Positions 1-10,641 of a stretch of DNA of 64,000 nucleotides are shown here, piece by piece (within the stretch, counting starts at the first letter, position 1; every line of letters starts with the position of its first letter). The stretch lies in assembly GCA_949361645.1 (NCBI GenBank), contig OX442418.1:11752632-11816631 (forward strand), given 5' to 3'. The DNA is from Spongilla lacustris. Taxonomy: Eukaryota > Porifera > Demospongiae > Spongillida > Spongillidae. The notes under the pieces were generated by a model. That model ran no database searches, was not told the origin of the DNA, and saw only the letters and a list, made by a program, of their open reading frames with translations. The translations under genes were made by a program, and so were the position numbers.

Positions 1-394
1 AGCGCTATCACCCACGACACCATATATTCTGTAGTGTGTTAACTTGTTACAACAGTTCGATGGTATTTGTCTATGCATTGGTAAAGGTGAATCTTAGCCA
101 TTTGGGCTTTGGAGGGATTGGACTCTGGATGCATGCTAGGTGAAACACTCCTAGGAATATTCTTATAGATGGACCCAACCAAGGCTGAACATTAAATTGG
201 GAATGATGAACAGGCTCAGCCCCGGCCGTTCTCCCACGAGAAAGCATTCTGCATATAGACTTAGTGCATGGCCTATCCATTCCTGCATATGGTATTCAAG
301 CAAAGTAGTCTGAGTGGAACCAAGGCCTGCTGGAGTTTGATTGGAACCATAGTCCATGAAGTTGGACTGGAACGAAGGCTAAGCATGCACACTC
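1..394. other. No gene recognised
   Basis: Unique-looking sequence up to the start of the minisatellite. I see no convincing exon, RNA gene or mobile-element end here. Confidence 0.4.
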
Positions 395-1310
395 ACCATC
401 CAATGCCCTCCATACACCACATGCCCTCCATGCACACCCATCAAATGCCCCCATGTACACCCATCCAATGCCCTCCACCCATCCAATGCCCCACGTGCAC
501 ACATATATGTACACCCATGTAATGCAATGCCCCAAGCACACCCATCCAATGCCCCCATGTACACCCATCCAATGCAATGCCCCCATGTACACCCATCCAT
601 GTACACCCATCCAATGCCTCCATGTACACCCATCCAATGCTATGCCCCCATGTACACCCATCCAATGCAATGCCCCCATGTACACCCATCCATGTACACC
701 CATCCAATGCCCCCATGTACACCCATCCAATGCAATGCTCCCATGTACCCATCCATGTACACCCATCCAATGCCCCCATGTACACCCATCCAATGCAATA
801 CCCCCATGTACACCCATCCATGTACACCCATCCATGTACACCCCTGTTATTCCATCCAATGCCCCAAGTACACCCCCTGTACACCCATCCAATGCCCCCA
901 TGTACACCCCCTGTACACCCATCCAATGCCCTTATGTACACCCATCCAATGCCCCCATGTACACCCATCCAATGCTTCCATGTACACCCTACCAATGCCT
1001 TCCATGCACACCCATCCAATGCCCCTATGTATACCCATCCAATGCCCCCACACATCCAATGCCCCCTGTACACCCATCCAATGCCCCCATGTACACCCAT
1101 CCAATGCCCCCTGTACACCCATCCAATGCCCCCATGTATACACCCTGTACACCCATCCAATGCTCCCATGTACATCCCCTATACACCCATCCAATGCCCC
1201 TCATGTACACCCATCCAATGCCCCCCATATTTACCCATCCAATGCTCCCATGTACACCCCTTGACCCCTTGTATACCCATCCATTGCCCATCCAATGCCC
1301 AGGGGCGGAT
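395..1310. repeat. 23-bp minisatellite array
   Basis: About 900 bp of a degenerate ~23-bp unit built from CCCATCCAATG and CCCCCATGTACAC blocks, with many copies shortened or fused. Long reading frames on both strands (His/Pro/Thr-rich forward, Gly/Trp-rich reverse) are a by-product of the repeat having few stop codons. They are not called as genes. A few stray copies of the motif recur at 1720-1775, so the array once extended further or was interrupted. Confidence 0.95.
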
Positions 1311-1560
1311 GCAGGATTTAGAGTTTGGGGGGGGGGGGGGGCGACGGTTTGCAAAGGACAGAGGGTAGGAAAGGGGGGTGAGTTTGGGAGTGGGCGTGGC
1401 CCCCGCCTGCTCCAGTTAGGGGGTATGGGGCAGCACTGTAAGCTCCCCCATTGGGGTCTGGGGCCTTTGCCCCAGAAGCTTTGTAAGTTCCGCATTACGA
1501 AGCTTCAGAACAATATCGAATTTCATACCGAAACAGCCACAAAATGATTATGCCTTCAAG
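1311..1560. mobile_element. Old interspersed repeat with hAT-MITE-like end
   Basis: Begins with CAGGGGCGGATGCAGGATTT, which resembles the terminal repeat of many hAT-type non-autonomous elements. A G-tract and GC-rich sequence follow. The same end in reverse (ATCCGCCCCTG) occurs alone near 28120 and 34046. No matching second end or target duplication was found here, so only one end is recognised. The family assignment is from general knowledge of such repeats. Confidence 0.45.
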
Positions 1561-2104
1561 TCACGCAAACTGTGCATGTGCACATCCTGCAGCAGCTTTG
1601 GGTTTGACGTTCGTCTGATGCACAGCCGTACACTTTCTCTTTAGCACTCTTCCGCTCAGGTTACAGGTTAACTTAATAGTCTTATTATATATTTTTAATC
1701 ATCCGTATATTAGGACTAAATGCCCCCCCACGTACACTTGTCCAATATCCCTCCATGTACACTCATCCAATGCCTCCCTCTACGGTCTGCTCAAGGGGAA
1801 GGATCGTCGATCTAGCCAAGCGAGGTGTATCGCACATGGTTCCGTGGTAGCATAGATATTTGATACATGGATTGGAAACCTCTCACATGATCCATTAGGA
1901 CTCGTACAACATTTATTTGCAATCCGCGTTTCACTTTTTTGGTGCGTGGGTGTACAGCTACCCTAGCGTTTTGAGCGTTTTCTAGCACTTAACACATGGT
2001 TTACTGGTAAGAAGTGTTCGTATAGGTTATAGTTTTCAATCTATATACAACCCTACTCATTGTTAGGGCAGGTTGAACATTGATTATAGTTCATAGACGG
2101 CTTG

Positions 2105-2640
2105 AAGGCTTTGTGCGACTGTATATTGAGTATGGTAAGTCGTATAGGAACCGTCTAAGCAGTTTCAGATACTTCACTACGAAAGCTATGAGGTTGACTA
2201 ACCTACATGTATCTGTAGCGTGTAGTTCCTAGCGTGTACGGTGTTAGGTGCTATATAAGGCCCACTGTTTGTGCGACTGTAACACGTCTTCATATGCACG
2301 CCTGTAAGATTAAAAGACTGAAAAGTGTAATGCACACATCGTGGTGCATGGTGAAGTGTATCTTTTAGTTTGTCGTACTATGTATGAGCTTGTGTTTAAA
2401 AATTTGGGTAACAAGCAAGGCGTTGTGGGACTGTACTGTGAGTACGGTAAGCCGCATAGGAACCATCTAAGCAAATTTCTGATACTTTCCTACGAAAGCT
2501 ATTAAGTTGCCAACGTACATCTGTCATATGTCTGTAGCGTGCAGCTCCTAGCGTGTAGAGTGCTATGTAATGCCCACTGTTGTTTGTGGGACTGTAACAC
2601 GTTTTTATATGCACACCTGTGAATTAGAAGACTTCGCACG
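2105..2640. repeat. Tandem duplication, ~300-bp unit
   Basis: Two diverged direct copies (about 2110-2325 and 2420-2640) share ordered blocks: GACTGTA..TGAGTA.GGTAAG, ATAGGAACC.TCTAAGCA, CTACGAAAGCTAT, TCCTAGCGTGTA, and a GACTGTAACACGT..TCATATGCAC-type end. They have several indels relative to each other, so the duplication is not recent. No coding frame is conserved between the copies. Confidence 0.8.
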
Positions 2641-2789
2641 TCGTTGTGTATGCGGATGTGCGTACCAGACTTATACACAGCTAGCCATTAAACCCCAACT
2701 AACGGCCACTTCCGGCGAAACGCGGACTACATGTAACTAATGACATTCATTGCTGGGTATCCAATCCATGTTTCAAATATCTATGGTGC

Positions 2790-2975
2790 AGTGGTAGTCT
2801 GACGTAGCCACACCCTCGTGCTTTGCTGAGGCAGTGCGAGGGTGTGACTGCATTATGTCCGTGGTGTGCATCAATAAGGAGTTCCTTCTATGGTTGTTGA
2901 TTATGATCATCGCGAGTAGTTTGACGTAGCCACACCAAATGGCTACGTTTGTCAAACTACATCGCGAGAGTCAAC
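2790..2975. mobile_element. Inverted-repeat element remnant
   Basis: Two short hairpins lie close together. GTAGCCACACCCTCG at ~2806 pairs with CGAGGGTGTGACTGC at ~2838. CGCGAGTAGTTTGACGTAGC at ~2911 pairs with GCTACGTTTGTCAAACTACA at ~2942. The terminus GTCTGACGTAGCCACACCCT recurs in reverse near 57120 (AGGGTGTGGCTACGCCAGAC). This suggests dispersed copies of one terminal-inverted-repeat element. No transposase is present. Confidence 0.55.
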
Positions 2976-3229
2976 GATGGAGGAAGGACAACTGCATCGT
3001 TTCTGTGCTGATTGGAAATGTGGCAAACCACAGCCAAGCATGCGCAGCCGTATCCAGTCAGCAAACTTTTCCTTTCACGAAGGTCTTTATAGCCTCCATT
3101 TGTTGTGGACGTAGGTCTGCAAATCCTAGCCTTTTAAACGCACGCAAAACCACCCCCTCAATGTCCGCGTTTCTTGCTCGCACTTTATTTAAGCTACTTA
3201 GCAAAATAACATTCGTGTATCAGCCTCTC

Positions 3230-3236
3230 CCTCTCC

Positions 3237-3269
<33 letters not shown>

Positions 3270-3310
3270 GCACACACAACAAACACGCACGCAAGCACAG
3301 GCACACGTGC
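3230..3310. repeat. CT then CA simple repeat
   Basis: A (CT)n run passes into an interrupted (CA)n run. It is followed by GTTAACCAACCAATCAATCAA, a stretch also found next to a CA repeat at ~52610. The simple repeat and the flanking first exon were therefore copied together as part of a larger duplicated block. Confidence 0.85.
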
Positions 3311-3393
3311 GCGGGTGTTAACCAACCAATCAATCAACTTAACAGCTAAAGTAGACAATTAACACTATTATACTAAGAAGTAGCACGTCTCAC

Positions 3394-3461
3394 CTTATTG
3401 ATCCAGGCATCTCATACGTATATCTACAGGTGACTTTTTTCTTCGTGACATTAGGAGCCAT
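3394..3461 (-). CDS. First exon of a gene of the array family (partial)
   Basis: The minus-strand exon starts at ATG (3461) and ends at an AAG|GTGAGA donor in phase 2. It encodes about 22 residues starting MAPNVTKKKVTC and ending near EMPGSI. It is clearly homologous to the first exon of gene C at 52760-52690 (MAPNVVNKKITC, same length class, same intron phase), and the similarity extends into the flanking non-coding DNA on both sides. Downstream exons would lie to the left, but I could not find any above 1 kb. It may be a stranded first exon of a broken gene, or the rest may lie outside the window. The function of the family is unknown. Confidence 0.6.
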
Positions 3462-4354
3462 TTTGGATTTTACTAGTACTGTTCAATCGCATGACGTCAA
3501 TTGGCACATGAAATGAAATTCAATGCGCTTAATGAAATCCATTATCCATACATGTATATACTACTGGTATTGACTAGTGCGGTTTTGCCATCTTATATAT
3601 ACATGTACACATGTATACAGCAGGTGAAATTTACGGCCAACAGCCACCAACCTCTCATCTCATGAAGAAGCACTGGTATTCCTTGCATGATGGGCAGAGG
3701 AGATGCAACTACTGGCCCAAATGCCATGCAGGGCCTCTGTGCATATGCTTTCATCCAGTATTCTGCAACCGTGCATGCATGCAATAGTAGCAACGTCCCC
3801 TATATCAATATAGTCGGCATTTGCGAAAATGAATACGTTTTGCATGCACTTGTCGATAACACTGAATAATGGATAATACAGTAACAAACATTTTGGGGTG
3901 TTGAGGGGGGTACATAGCTGGAATAATTAAACTCCTCCCACATTTTCATTAGAGTGTAATAGATATTTCAGTTGGCTTTTCTGACAGGAGGGTCCTATAG
4001 ATGGGATAGAGAGTCCTGCCACAGGGGAGGAGAGTTGTGCTGCTGTGGAAGAATCCTGCCACTGCATGGTGATAAGAATTTATTTCTTTTGCTACAGACA
4101 TGCACATATACATACTAGCAGCATTAGAATAATTGTACTCTATGTCAGCAGTTTGGATGTCGGAACAGCTGAGCTCATGGATGATATGGTGTTCATAGGG
4201 AGGCTCCATAGGTGGCAAGATGGTCGTGACCCACAAATGAGTGCGCAGCAAATCCAATGGCTACATTTAATACCCGTACTGTGCAACAAAGTATTTAGAA
4301 GCTGAAAGCAAGACAGCACCATCTTCAGGGTCTGCTTGTTTTTCATTCTGAGCT
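3462..4354. other. Intergenic, nothing recognised
   Basis: Small open frames on both strands lack splice signals or recognisable motifs. No repeat structure stands out. Confidence 0.4.
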
Positions 4355-5456
4355 TTAATCTAGCTCTATACCACATTCTGTTTCGGCAGCTGCCATCCAT
4401 GGATTCACTACAACATATTCATATTCACCGCTATGATGTATAGAGATGTTGTATTCGATTGCTTCTTGCCAGGGCCTACATGTACATGTACATGTACAAC
4501 ATGAAGAAAAAAGAACATTCGTTTCCTGAATGCACACCCACACAACTTCTGATTCCAAGCACTTCCCCATCATATTTTCTCACTCTCTAGCCTCCCTTTC
4601 TTCCTCCTTCCCCCTCCCATGCATCCCCTTCTTCCTCCCTGATTCCTCTCCCTCCCTCCTTAGGATAAAATGGTTTGCTGAGCGTGTGTTCTAATAAAGA
4701 TAGCTGCTTTTATAACTCACCACAATGGGTCATCTTGGACATCTTTATGATTAATAATCTCAAATGAGCATGTAGCATCCAATTCACTGCAGCAGCACAA
4801 GTACAGAGGAGAGAAGGAAGTGAGATGAAGATTGAAGAATGAGGGGCGAAAGAAATCTACTTAATCAACCACACAGGTGTCATGCATGCATCATGTGCTT
4901 TACACCATAGTGCATGTCAAAAGAATCAGTAAAGCAGATGGCATGCAGTGAACAATAGACGAAAAGCACATGCAGTATTCCCTCCATCTTTAACTCTATG
5001 GCATACCACAGTATTCCCTTCATTTTTTAACTATCTAAAATGACTATGAATTTTTTGTGAGTACTCAACGTACATCATGCTGCATCCAAATTCTCACAGC
5101 CCATTGCAGAGTTGTAAGGCATGGCAATTTGATCATTTTTTACTTGAAGTGCACTTAATCAATTGAAACTTTCCATGACAAGCAAACTGGTACAATACGT
5201 CATGGTTATAGTGAGAATATTTGATGCTCCGTGGTATAGATAGCGGTCAGAAATTCAACTCAGCCTAGTACCTGATGCTTTTTTAAGGGTGTAAAGAACT
5301 TATAGAGTGAAATTTTCACATCCCTATAAAGGGACAGTGGTGTCACCTCATAGGGTTGTTCACATGTTGCAACCTGGTAACCCTTTTAGAACTCACTCGT
5401 CTTGGACATCTTTAGTATCAATAATCTCGAATGAACATGAGATATCATCCAATTCA
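4355..5456 (-). CDS. Gene F: tyrosine-motif tail protein, 3' exons
   Basis: Three minus-strand exons join in phase 2: 5456-5397, 4786-4721 and 4430-4355 (stop TAA). Acceptors are TACTGCAG, GCTGCAG and CATCATAG. Donors are GA|GTGAGT and TG|GTGAGT. The first two exons are duplicates of each other (ELDDISCSFEII and ELDATCSFEII, both followed by KDVQD) and are homologous to the ESDAELCSF exon of gene C. The last exon encodes GEYEYVVVNPW, then an acidic end GIELD. The tail holds closely spaced tyrosines of the kind that can serve as phosphorylation or adaptor-docking sites; that role is inference. The 5' end was not found to the right of 5456. No membrane segment or signal peptide is visible. Confidence 0.6.
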
Positions 5457-6716
5457 CTGCAGTAAGAACAGAAAAAATAATAATGTGTGTGTGCGTGCAT
5501 TTGCACACGAGATGCATGTCCACATCTATTGCTTCTCCCACAGGAACAAGGGATTGGAGATACAACAATTATTCCTATATTTAGCAACATACATGTAAAT
5601 GTAATGTTACAAATGTTTGGAACATGATCGGTACATCAAATATCTCAGTCTAGGACTATAGAGCATCGCTATGTAATTAGCGCGGGTTTTATGGGTACCC
5701 CACACCTCATGTGCCTGGGGCGCGCGCTACATGGCCCCGTCACCAAAATCCTGCGTCCATGGCCACCTCCGCTCTGCATACGCTAATATGACAACTTACG
5801 CACTTCAGTTTGAAGGGATGTAGTGAGCTATTATACTAGCTATAACCGTTATAAAGCACATGACGATTAAATGACCATGTACAGTTGACATAAAGAAACC
5901 ACACAAACGTTATGGTGGGCGCATCCCGCGCGACTTGGTGGACGGCCTACGCCCAACTAACAGCGACACTGTACTGGTAAAACCCAGCACAAGCATATAA
6001 CAGACAATCGCGGCAGCACACTCGCACCCACAAGTAGTCCCAGACGGTATACATGTATGTTAACAAACTGGTACCCCAGGTATTGACGACAGGCCGGCGA
6101 TAGACAGTTCAATATCGACCAACGTATACAGTCCGGTTGACTACGCCGGCATAAACGTTTACATGTGGGGACGAGACTAGCGTTCAGCGGCTGATGTGAG
6201 ATAATGATAGGCTTTCTGAGCAGAGCTTTGCTTCTACCATTTAACCCTCGCTTAATATACATTATACAACGTCATGCAATTCAATTCGTGACTGACGCCA
6301 ATTCGTGCATCTTATATTACTATTAACTAGCGTTAACTGATTGGCAGTGAAAGGGCTTACCGTGAAATATTTCTGTTTGATAAAACGTTACCCATCTTAG
6401 CCTAGTAAATAATATGTACACACTACCATATATAGCTATATCACGTGTTTTTACTCACTCCCTGTACAGTATACGAGTAAATCGGTCGAGAATTTAACAA
6501 GCATTTAGTCCCTCTTTGAGATCTGATGGGCTCATGGCTCCTTCTGGTTCGACTTTTGATGGAGAGCTGGTGCTTCATTAAGCAGTTTAACGTACGAAGC
6601 AGGTGGTTATAGAGATTCTTCGGTAAAAAGTAATTCTATATGCTTAGTTTTAAATTTCTTTTTAATGTTCTGAAATTGCACTCTATCTCATTACTTGTGA
6701 AGGCCTTCTGCTCCAG
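5457..6716. other. Intergenic; 5' part of gene F not located
   Basis: Upstream of the gene F exons on the minus strand. I looked for an ATG exon ending in a phase-2 donor and did not find one that satisfied both conditions. No repeats are evident. Confidence 0.35.
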
Positions 6717-6863
6717 CTCCAAGAAGTATGTGGGAACACAGGTCTTGGTACAAAGGATCCCAAAGACATGTGCATGGTATGTGAACTACTTCATGATCGC
6801 TCACCAGCTTATCAAAGGTGCCGTGGATGTACGGTCAATTTAAAACATAATGTAAAATTTTGA
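6717..6863 (+). CDS. Possible terminal exon with a C-x2-C / C-x2-C zinc-like motif
   Basis: After a TTCTGCTCCAG acceptor, a frame of 48 codons runs to TGA. It contains CMVCELLHDRSPAYQRCRGC, that is two Cys-x2-Cys pairs 12 residues apart, a spacing typical of small zinc-binding modules. The upstream sequence is pyrimidine-rich as expected before an acceptor. I do not recognise the family and no partner exon was identified, so this may equally be a remnant of a mobile-element gene. The call rests on the cysteine pattern and the splice signal only. Confidence 0.35.
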   Translation, partial: LQEVCGNTGLGTKDPKDMCMVCELLHDRSPAYQRCRGCTVNLKHNVKF

Positions 6864-6889
6864 TGCTTAACCTGATCATCAACTCAACA

Positions 6890-7099
6890 AGGCAGATGAT
6901 GAATACCATCACAACACTCCCCCAACATTACACTATCTCTACCATCACACCCCCATCATCACATCCTTGCTTTTACACCCTACCTTCACATCTCTCCCAC
7001 TTACTTCTACCATCATGCTACTTACAGTCATCACACCCTGTACTCCTACCATCTAGTGCAACCCTATCATCACACCACATACACACACACACATACACA

Positions 7100-7192
<93 letters not shown>

Positions 7193-7196
7193 ACAT
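6890..7196. repeat. Degenerate CCATCACAC-type repeat followed by (CA)n
   Basis: From 6890 to 7076, loosely repeated blocks of CTACCATCACACCC occur. A similar array is at 33705-33800. From about 7078 to 7196 this becomes an almost pure (CA)n microsatellite. Open frames through it are artefacts of composition. Confidence 0.9.
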
Positions 7197-7699
7197 GCAT
7201 GCAATTGCAAGTATGCCCGCGTACGTACATGTAAAGACTAAAAAGGCTTGTAGCTGGCTGCTGGCGATCGCGATTTTAATTACGTTCAACGGTCACTTCA
7301 ACCTAACAATTAATTAATACCTTGTCTTTCTGACCTTGTTGTGAACCAGGACTTGGGAATCTGAATCAAACCACTGTAGTAGGCCTATTCCAAAATAATT
7401 CCTTGTCTATGCGATATGCAATTTGCTTGGCGAGAACTACGCCCTCCGTACAGATTTTTATTAAGAAGATACATGTACTTGTATTTCCATTTATTACTTC
7501 CCAATCCTCTAGGGAAATAGGTCCTTTTTTTTTCTAGGGCCAACGTACAGTACACCGTGAAGTTAGTGATAACCATCCTGCTTCATGGAGCTCAACTGAA
7601 ATTTGATGCGGGCGGGGGAGTAGAAACATGAATGGAATAACACGCGGACATATTAATTATACTAATACTAATGCATCGGTATGGGCCGGTGTAAAAATT

Positions 7700-7910
7700 T
7701 AATTATCCCGGACCCAAATGCAGGCAACCTGGTCCCCCCCCCCGGACCCAACTGCCTGTTAGCAAAATATACTTATATATAAACATTTTACAGAGAAAGC
7801 ATATATGCTTCCTGACCATAGGCGTCTGCTCAATGAGGCGCAAGGGGAGGGGGGGGGGGGGGGGGGGGGGGGAGGTGGGCGTATGCCCACCTCCCCCCCC
7901 CAACTAATTA
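7700..7910. repeat. G/C-tract repeat with inverted GGACCCA units
   Basis: CCCGGACCCAAATGC and CCCGGACCCAACTGCC occur as neighbouring units separated by a C-run. Further right a G-run of more than 20 (about 7850-7872) is flanked by GTGGGCGTATGCCCACC. The units match those at 8780-8960 (GGACCCA..TGCC), so this is a second, decayed locus of the same palindrome family. Confidence 0.7.
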
Positions 7911-8779
7911 ATATCCATAGCATTATACCGGTTAACAAGCGATTGTATTGAGTACCTACTTTGTTATTGAACGCCGGCACAACAATCGATATGCATGGTA
8001 CTACGAGTCCATTGTATATCGCTCGTTGAGTGGTATGTGCCGTTCAATAACGATGGCTTGCTTGTGACTTCAAAACTGTGTACTTATTATAGTGCTGTCG
8101 GAAGCACTGATTTTGTTCTGAAACTGCATGTGGCTTTCATGTAGAAATATTCCATGCACTGCACTTAAAGCTTCCGCATCTCGCGCGGGAGGCTGGTTGA
8201 TGTAATAATCTACGTTGCCTCCGGAGCCCTGGATACAAATGAGCGGAAGCCTATGTTTTGACAGATGTATGTATTACCTGGCTGAGCATTGCGATTGTTG
8301 GATTGACAGGTCAATCATTAAGTCCTGCCGGTATGATACGAAGAAACAGTTTGTACTACTTGAGCATGACCCATTCATTGTTTGTATATGCTCAACATGT
8401 TTTTATTTTATTTTAAATCGCATGTCAGTATATATTATCACACAACAATAACACACTAAATAACTTATTAAACACATACTATTACAAAGTACCTAAGCCT
8501 AACTAATGTTTCAGACGTAGGCACTCAAATGATTGGGGCAGACTTCTCGTCAAAATAGCTCTTGCTATGCATATGCTACGAGTTAGCACCAGACTAAGTC
8601 TGCCAAAAAAGATCAGCACTGAAGTGACCTTACTTTTCGGCAGAGTAACACAGATGGCAAGCCGAGTGGCTGTTACAAAGTGTAACGGCTGACGGACGTT
8701 AACTTACCGTTGAGAAAGTAACAACAAATGTGTCTATCGTATCAAAACCGGCCGGTGCCAGTAAATAAAACGCATCAGG

Positions 8780-8960
8780 AAACTCGGTCCCCCCCTCCGC
8801 CCCCTACCCGGACCAAGATGCCTGGAGGTACAAATAATTACCCGGACCCATATGCCTAGGCATTTGGGTCCGGGGGGGGGGGGGGGGGGGGGGACCCAGT
8901 TGCCTAGGCATATGGGTTCCCCCGGACCCAAAATAGGGGTGAGACCCACATGCCTGTGAC
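8780..8960. repeat. CCTAGG-centred palindromes separated by a long G-tract
   Basis: Units such as GGACCCATATGCCTAGGCAT and its inverted partner ending TTTGGGTCC are perfect or near-perfect palindromes centred on GCCTAGGC. They are separated by a G-run of about 20 (8872-8893). The same plan (GGAC, palindrome, GTCC, then G-run) recurs at 43790-43960, 44690-45115 and 51875-51936 with different arm sequences. Confidence 0.8.
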
Positions 8961-9431
8961 ACCAGCAGTTCTTTTAAGGTATAATTGTATGCATTGTAGG
9001 TCGCACGGATGTTTCGGATTATTGGAAACTAAGGTCCTAAAAAGAATATACGGTATCACTCAATGTTTAATGAGCTCATTATCGCTACCGTTTTGTGATA
9101 TACGTTTCGAGAACAGTTTCTTGCCGAATACAACTCTCTTGTCATAGTTTAAATGTAGCACCCACATACTCTATCGCTTTCTTAACAGAACACACATTCG
9201 CGCACCAGTTTTCTAACGCAAAATGACAATGCGCAAGCTTGCTTTGATAGCTATGTGCGCACCATTTAGAAACCTACTATCAGAGTTTCACATACAGCAA
9301 GCAAGGCGCGCAAAACCATAAGGTGAGACATACTAAATATTAAAGAGAAAAGTTAGGTCCACAAGTCTATCTGATTTGCAATGTGAGAACGATAATTTTA
9401 CGCGTACTGTTAGTGTAGTTGTTGAATATTT

Positions 9432-10641
9432 GTGAATAATTGGCTCCGTTTCCCGCCACTATTAAATGGATTACCACATCTGTCATCCAGCATGCAGCTT
9501 ACTATACACTGCAGGATTTGCGGAAGGTGGGTGATAGATCATAGTGGCAAATGCATGTACATAGTTTACAAGTGCAAGGAGCTTGCTGAAAGTCTGCAGC
9601 AAGCACTTGCAATAAATGTAAACGATGATGTACTGCCACGCACCCTGAATGCGTTTGCAAACAGGTCATCCTGGCCTGGCAAGCCCACAGTATAGGTAGC
9701 TGAAGGATGCATAGTAAGAAATAAGGTTCATATATAATTATTCTTTTTAAAATTTACAAAATCAGATTTGTGAGCACTTTTGCAAAAAACTGGTGTCTCA
9801 TGGGCTCCTCCCTTCGGGACTGAATGGCACCCCCCCCCCCCCCCCCTCAACTTCTAATAAAAGTTAAACTATCCAGTATTACTAGAAACATGTGCACCCC
9901 CCCCCCCCCCCCCCCCAGCCCGGTTGAATCAGCCAAAAGTGGACAGCACCCTCCCCCACACTGATTGAATCGGTCGAAAGTGGATAGCACCCCCCCCCCC
10001 CCACAATTGCATCGGCCAAAAGTGGACCCCCCCCCCCCCCTCGTAGTCGCATTCAGCTGTCAAATTGTTCCCCCCCTGCCTATCCTGCCCCCCCCCCCAT
10101 GTGTCTGGCTAAGCACACTGATCAAACATATTCAGGTCATTGCATCAGCTACTATAACTGATCCTGCAGCTGGCTATCCCAGGCCACCAGTAGCACCTGA
10201 CAATTTGTCTTGCCTAAGCAAGCTAGAATGTCCTATCTGTTTGGAGATCCTTTCTCGGCCAATTGAGCTGCCATGCAGTGTTCTTGCTTGTGCTTAATGT
10301 ATCATCGAATGGCTAAAAGTCTCAGGTATTGTTTTGTGCCCATGCTGCCACTCAGCAGTTCCAATGGCCTTGTGGCCAGCTTCTGATTTCAGTTAATGCT
10401 AAATGATGTCTTGGTCCACTGCCCTTCCTGTGGCAGGGATATGAGAACTGGTGCATTTGCTGGTCATGAGTGCACCAGTTCACCTAGAAGAAGTGAAGTA
10501 AATATGGCAGCTGATGTTCTTAGACATGTGGTCCCCAATAGTCCCCCTGATGAGTGCATGGTCAAAGTCCCTACGTACAGCGGGAGGCAGAGTAAAGTTA
10601 CAATACCATGCACGACAAGGTTCAAAGACTACTGTGCATAG
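9432..10641 (+). pseudogene. Decayed gene similar to the zinc-binding N-terminal half of RAG1-like proteins
   Basis: The first segment (about 9492-9695) encodes CRICGR, then YKCKELAESLQQALAINVND, a pattern seen at the start of invertebrate proteins that carry a RAG1-type N-terminal region. The second segment (about 10199-10389) encodes ECPICLEILSRPIELPC, CIIEWLKVSG and CPCC, which is a RING-like cysteine pattern. After a frame change near 10390, the third segment (10396-10638) encodes VHCPSCGRDM followed by GHEC. An in-frame TAA at 10298 interrupts the RING and the frame changes before the last zinc motif, so the locus is broken. Related genes have been described inside mollusc N-RAG-TP mobile elements. 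The catalytic core of RAG1 is not present here. Assignment is by motif order and is from memory of the family, not a search. Confidence 0.6.
9825..10080. repeat. C-tract repeat, ~35-70 bp unit
   Basis: Three or more units of GAATCGGCCAAAAGTGGA followed by CAGCACC and a C-run of 10-20. The G-rich strand has several runs long enough for G-quadruplex formation. It lies inside the RAG1-like pseudogene between its first and second coding blocks, so it probably expanded after the gene died. Confidence 0.85.

Noticed and set aside
453..1547. 364-codon forward frame
   Set aside because: It lies almost wholly in the 23-bp minisatellite; the length results from a repeat unit lacking stop codons in several frames on both strands.
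7078..7196. Telomere-like or functional simple repeat
   Set aside because: Plain (CA)n without TTAGGG units; ordinary microsatellite.
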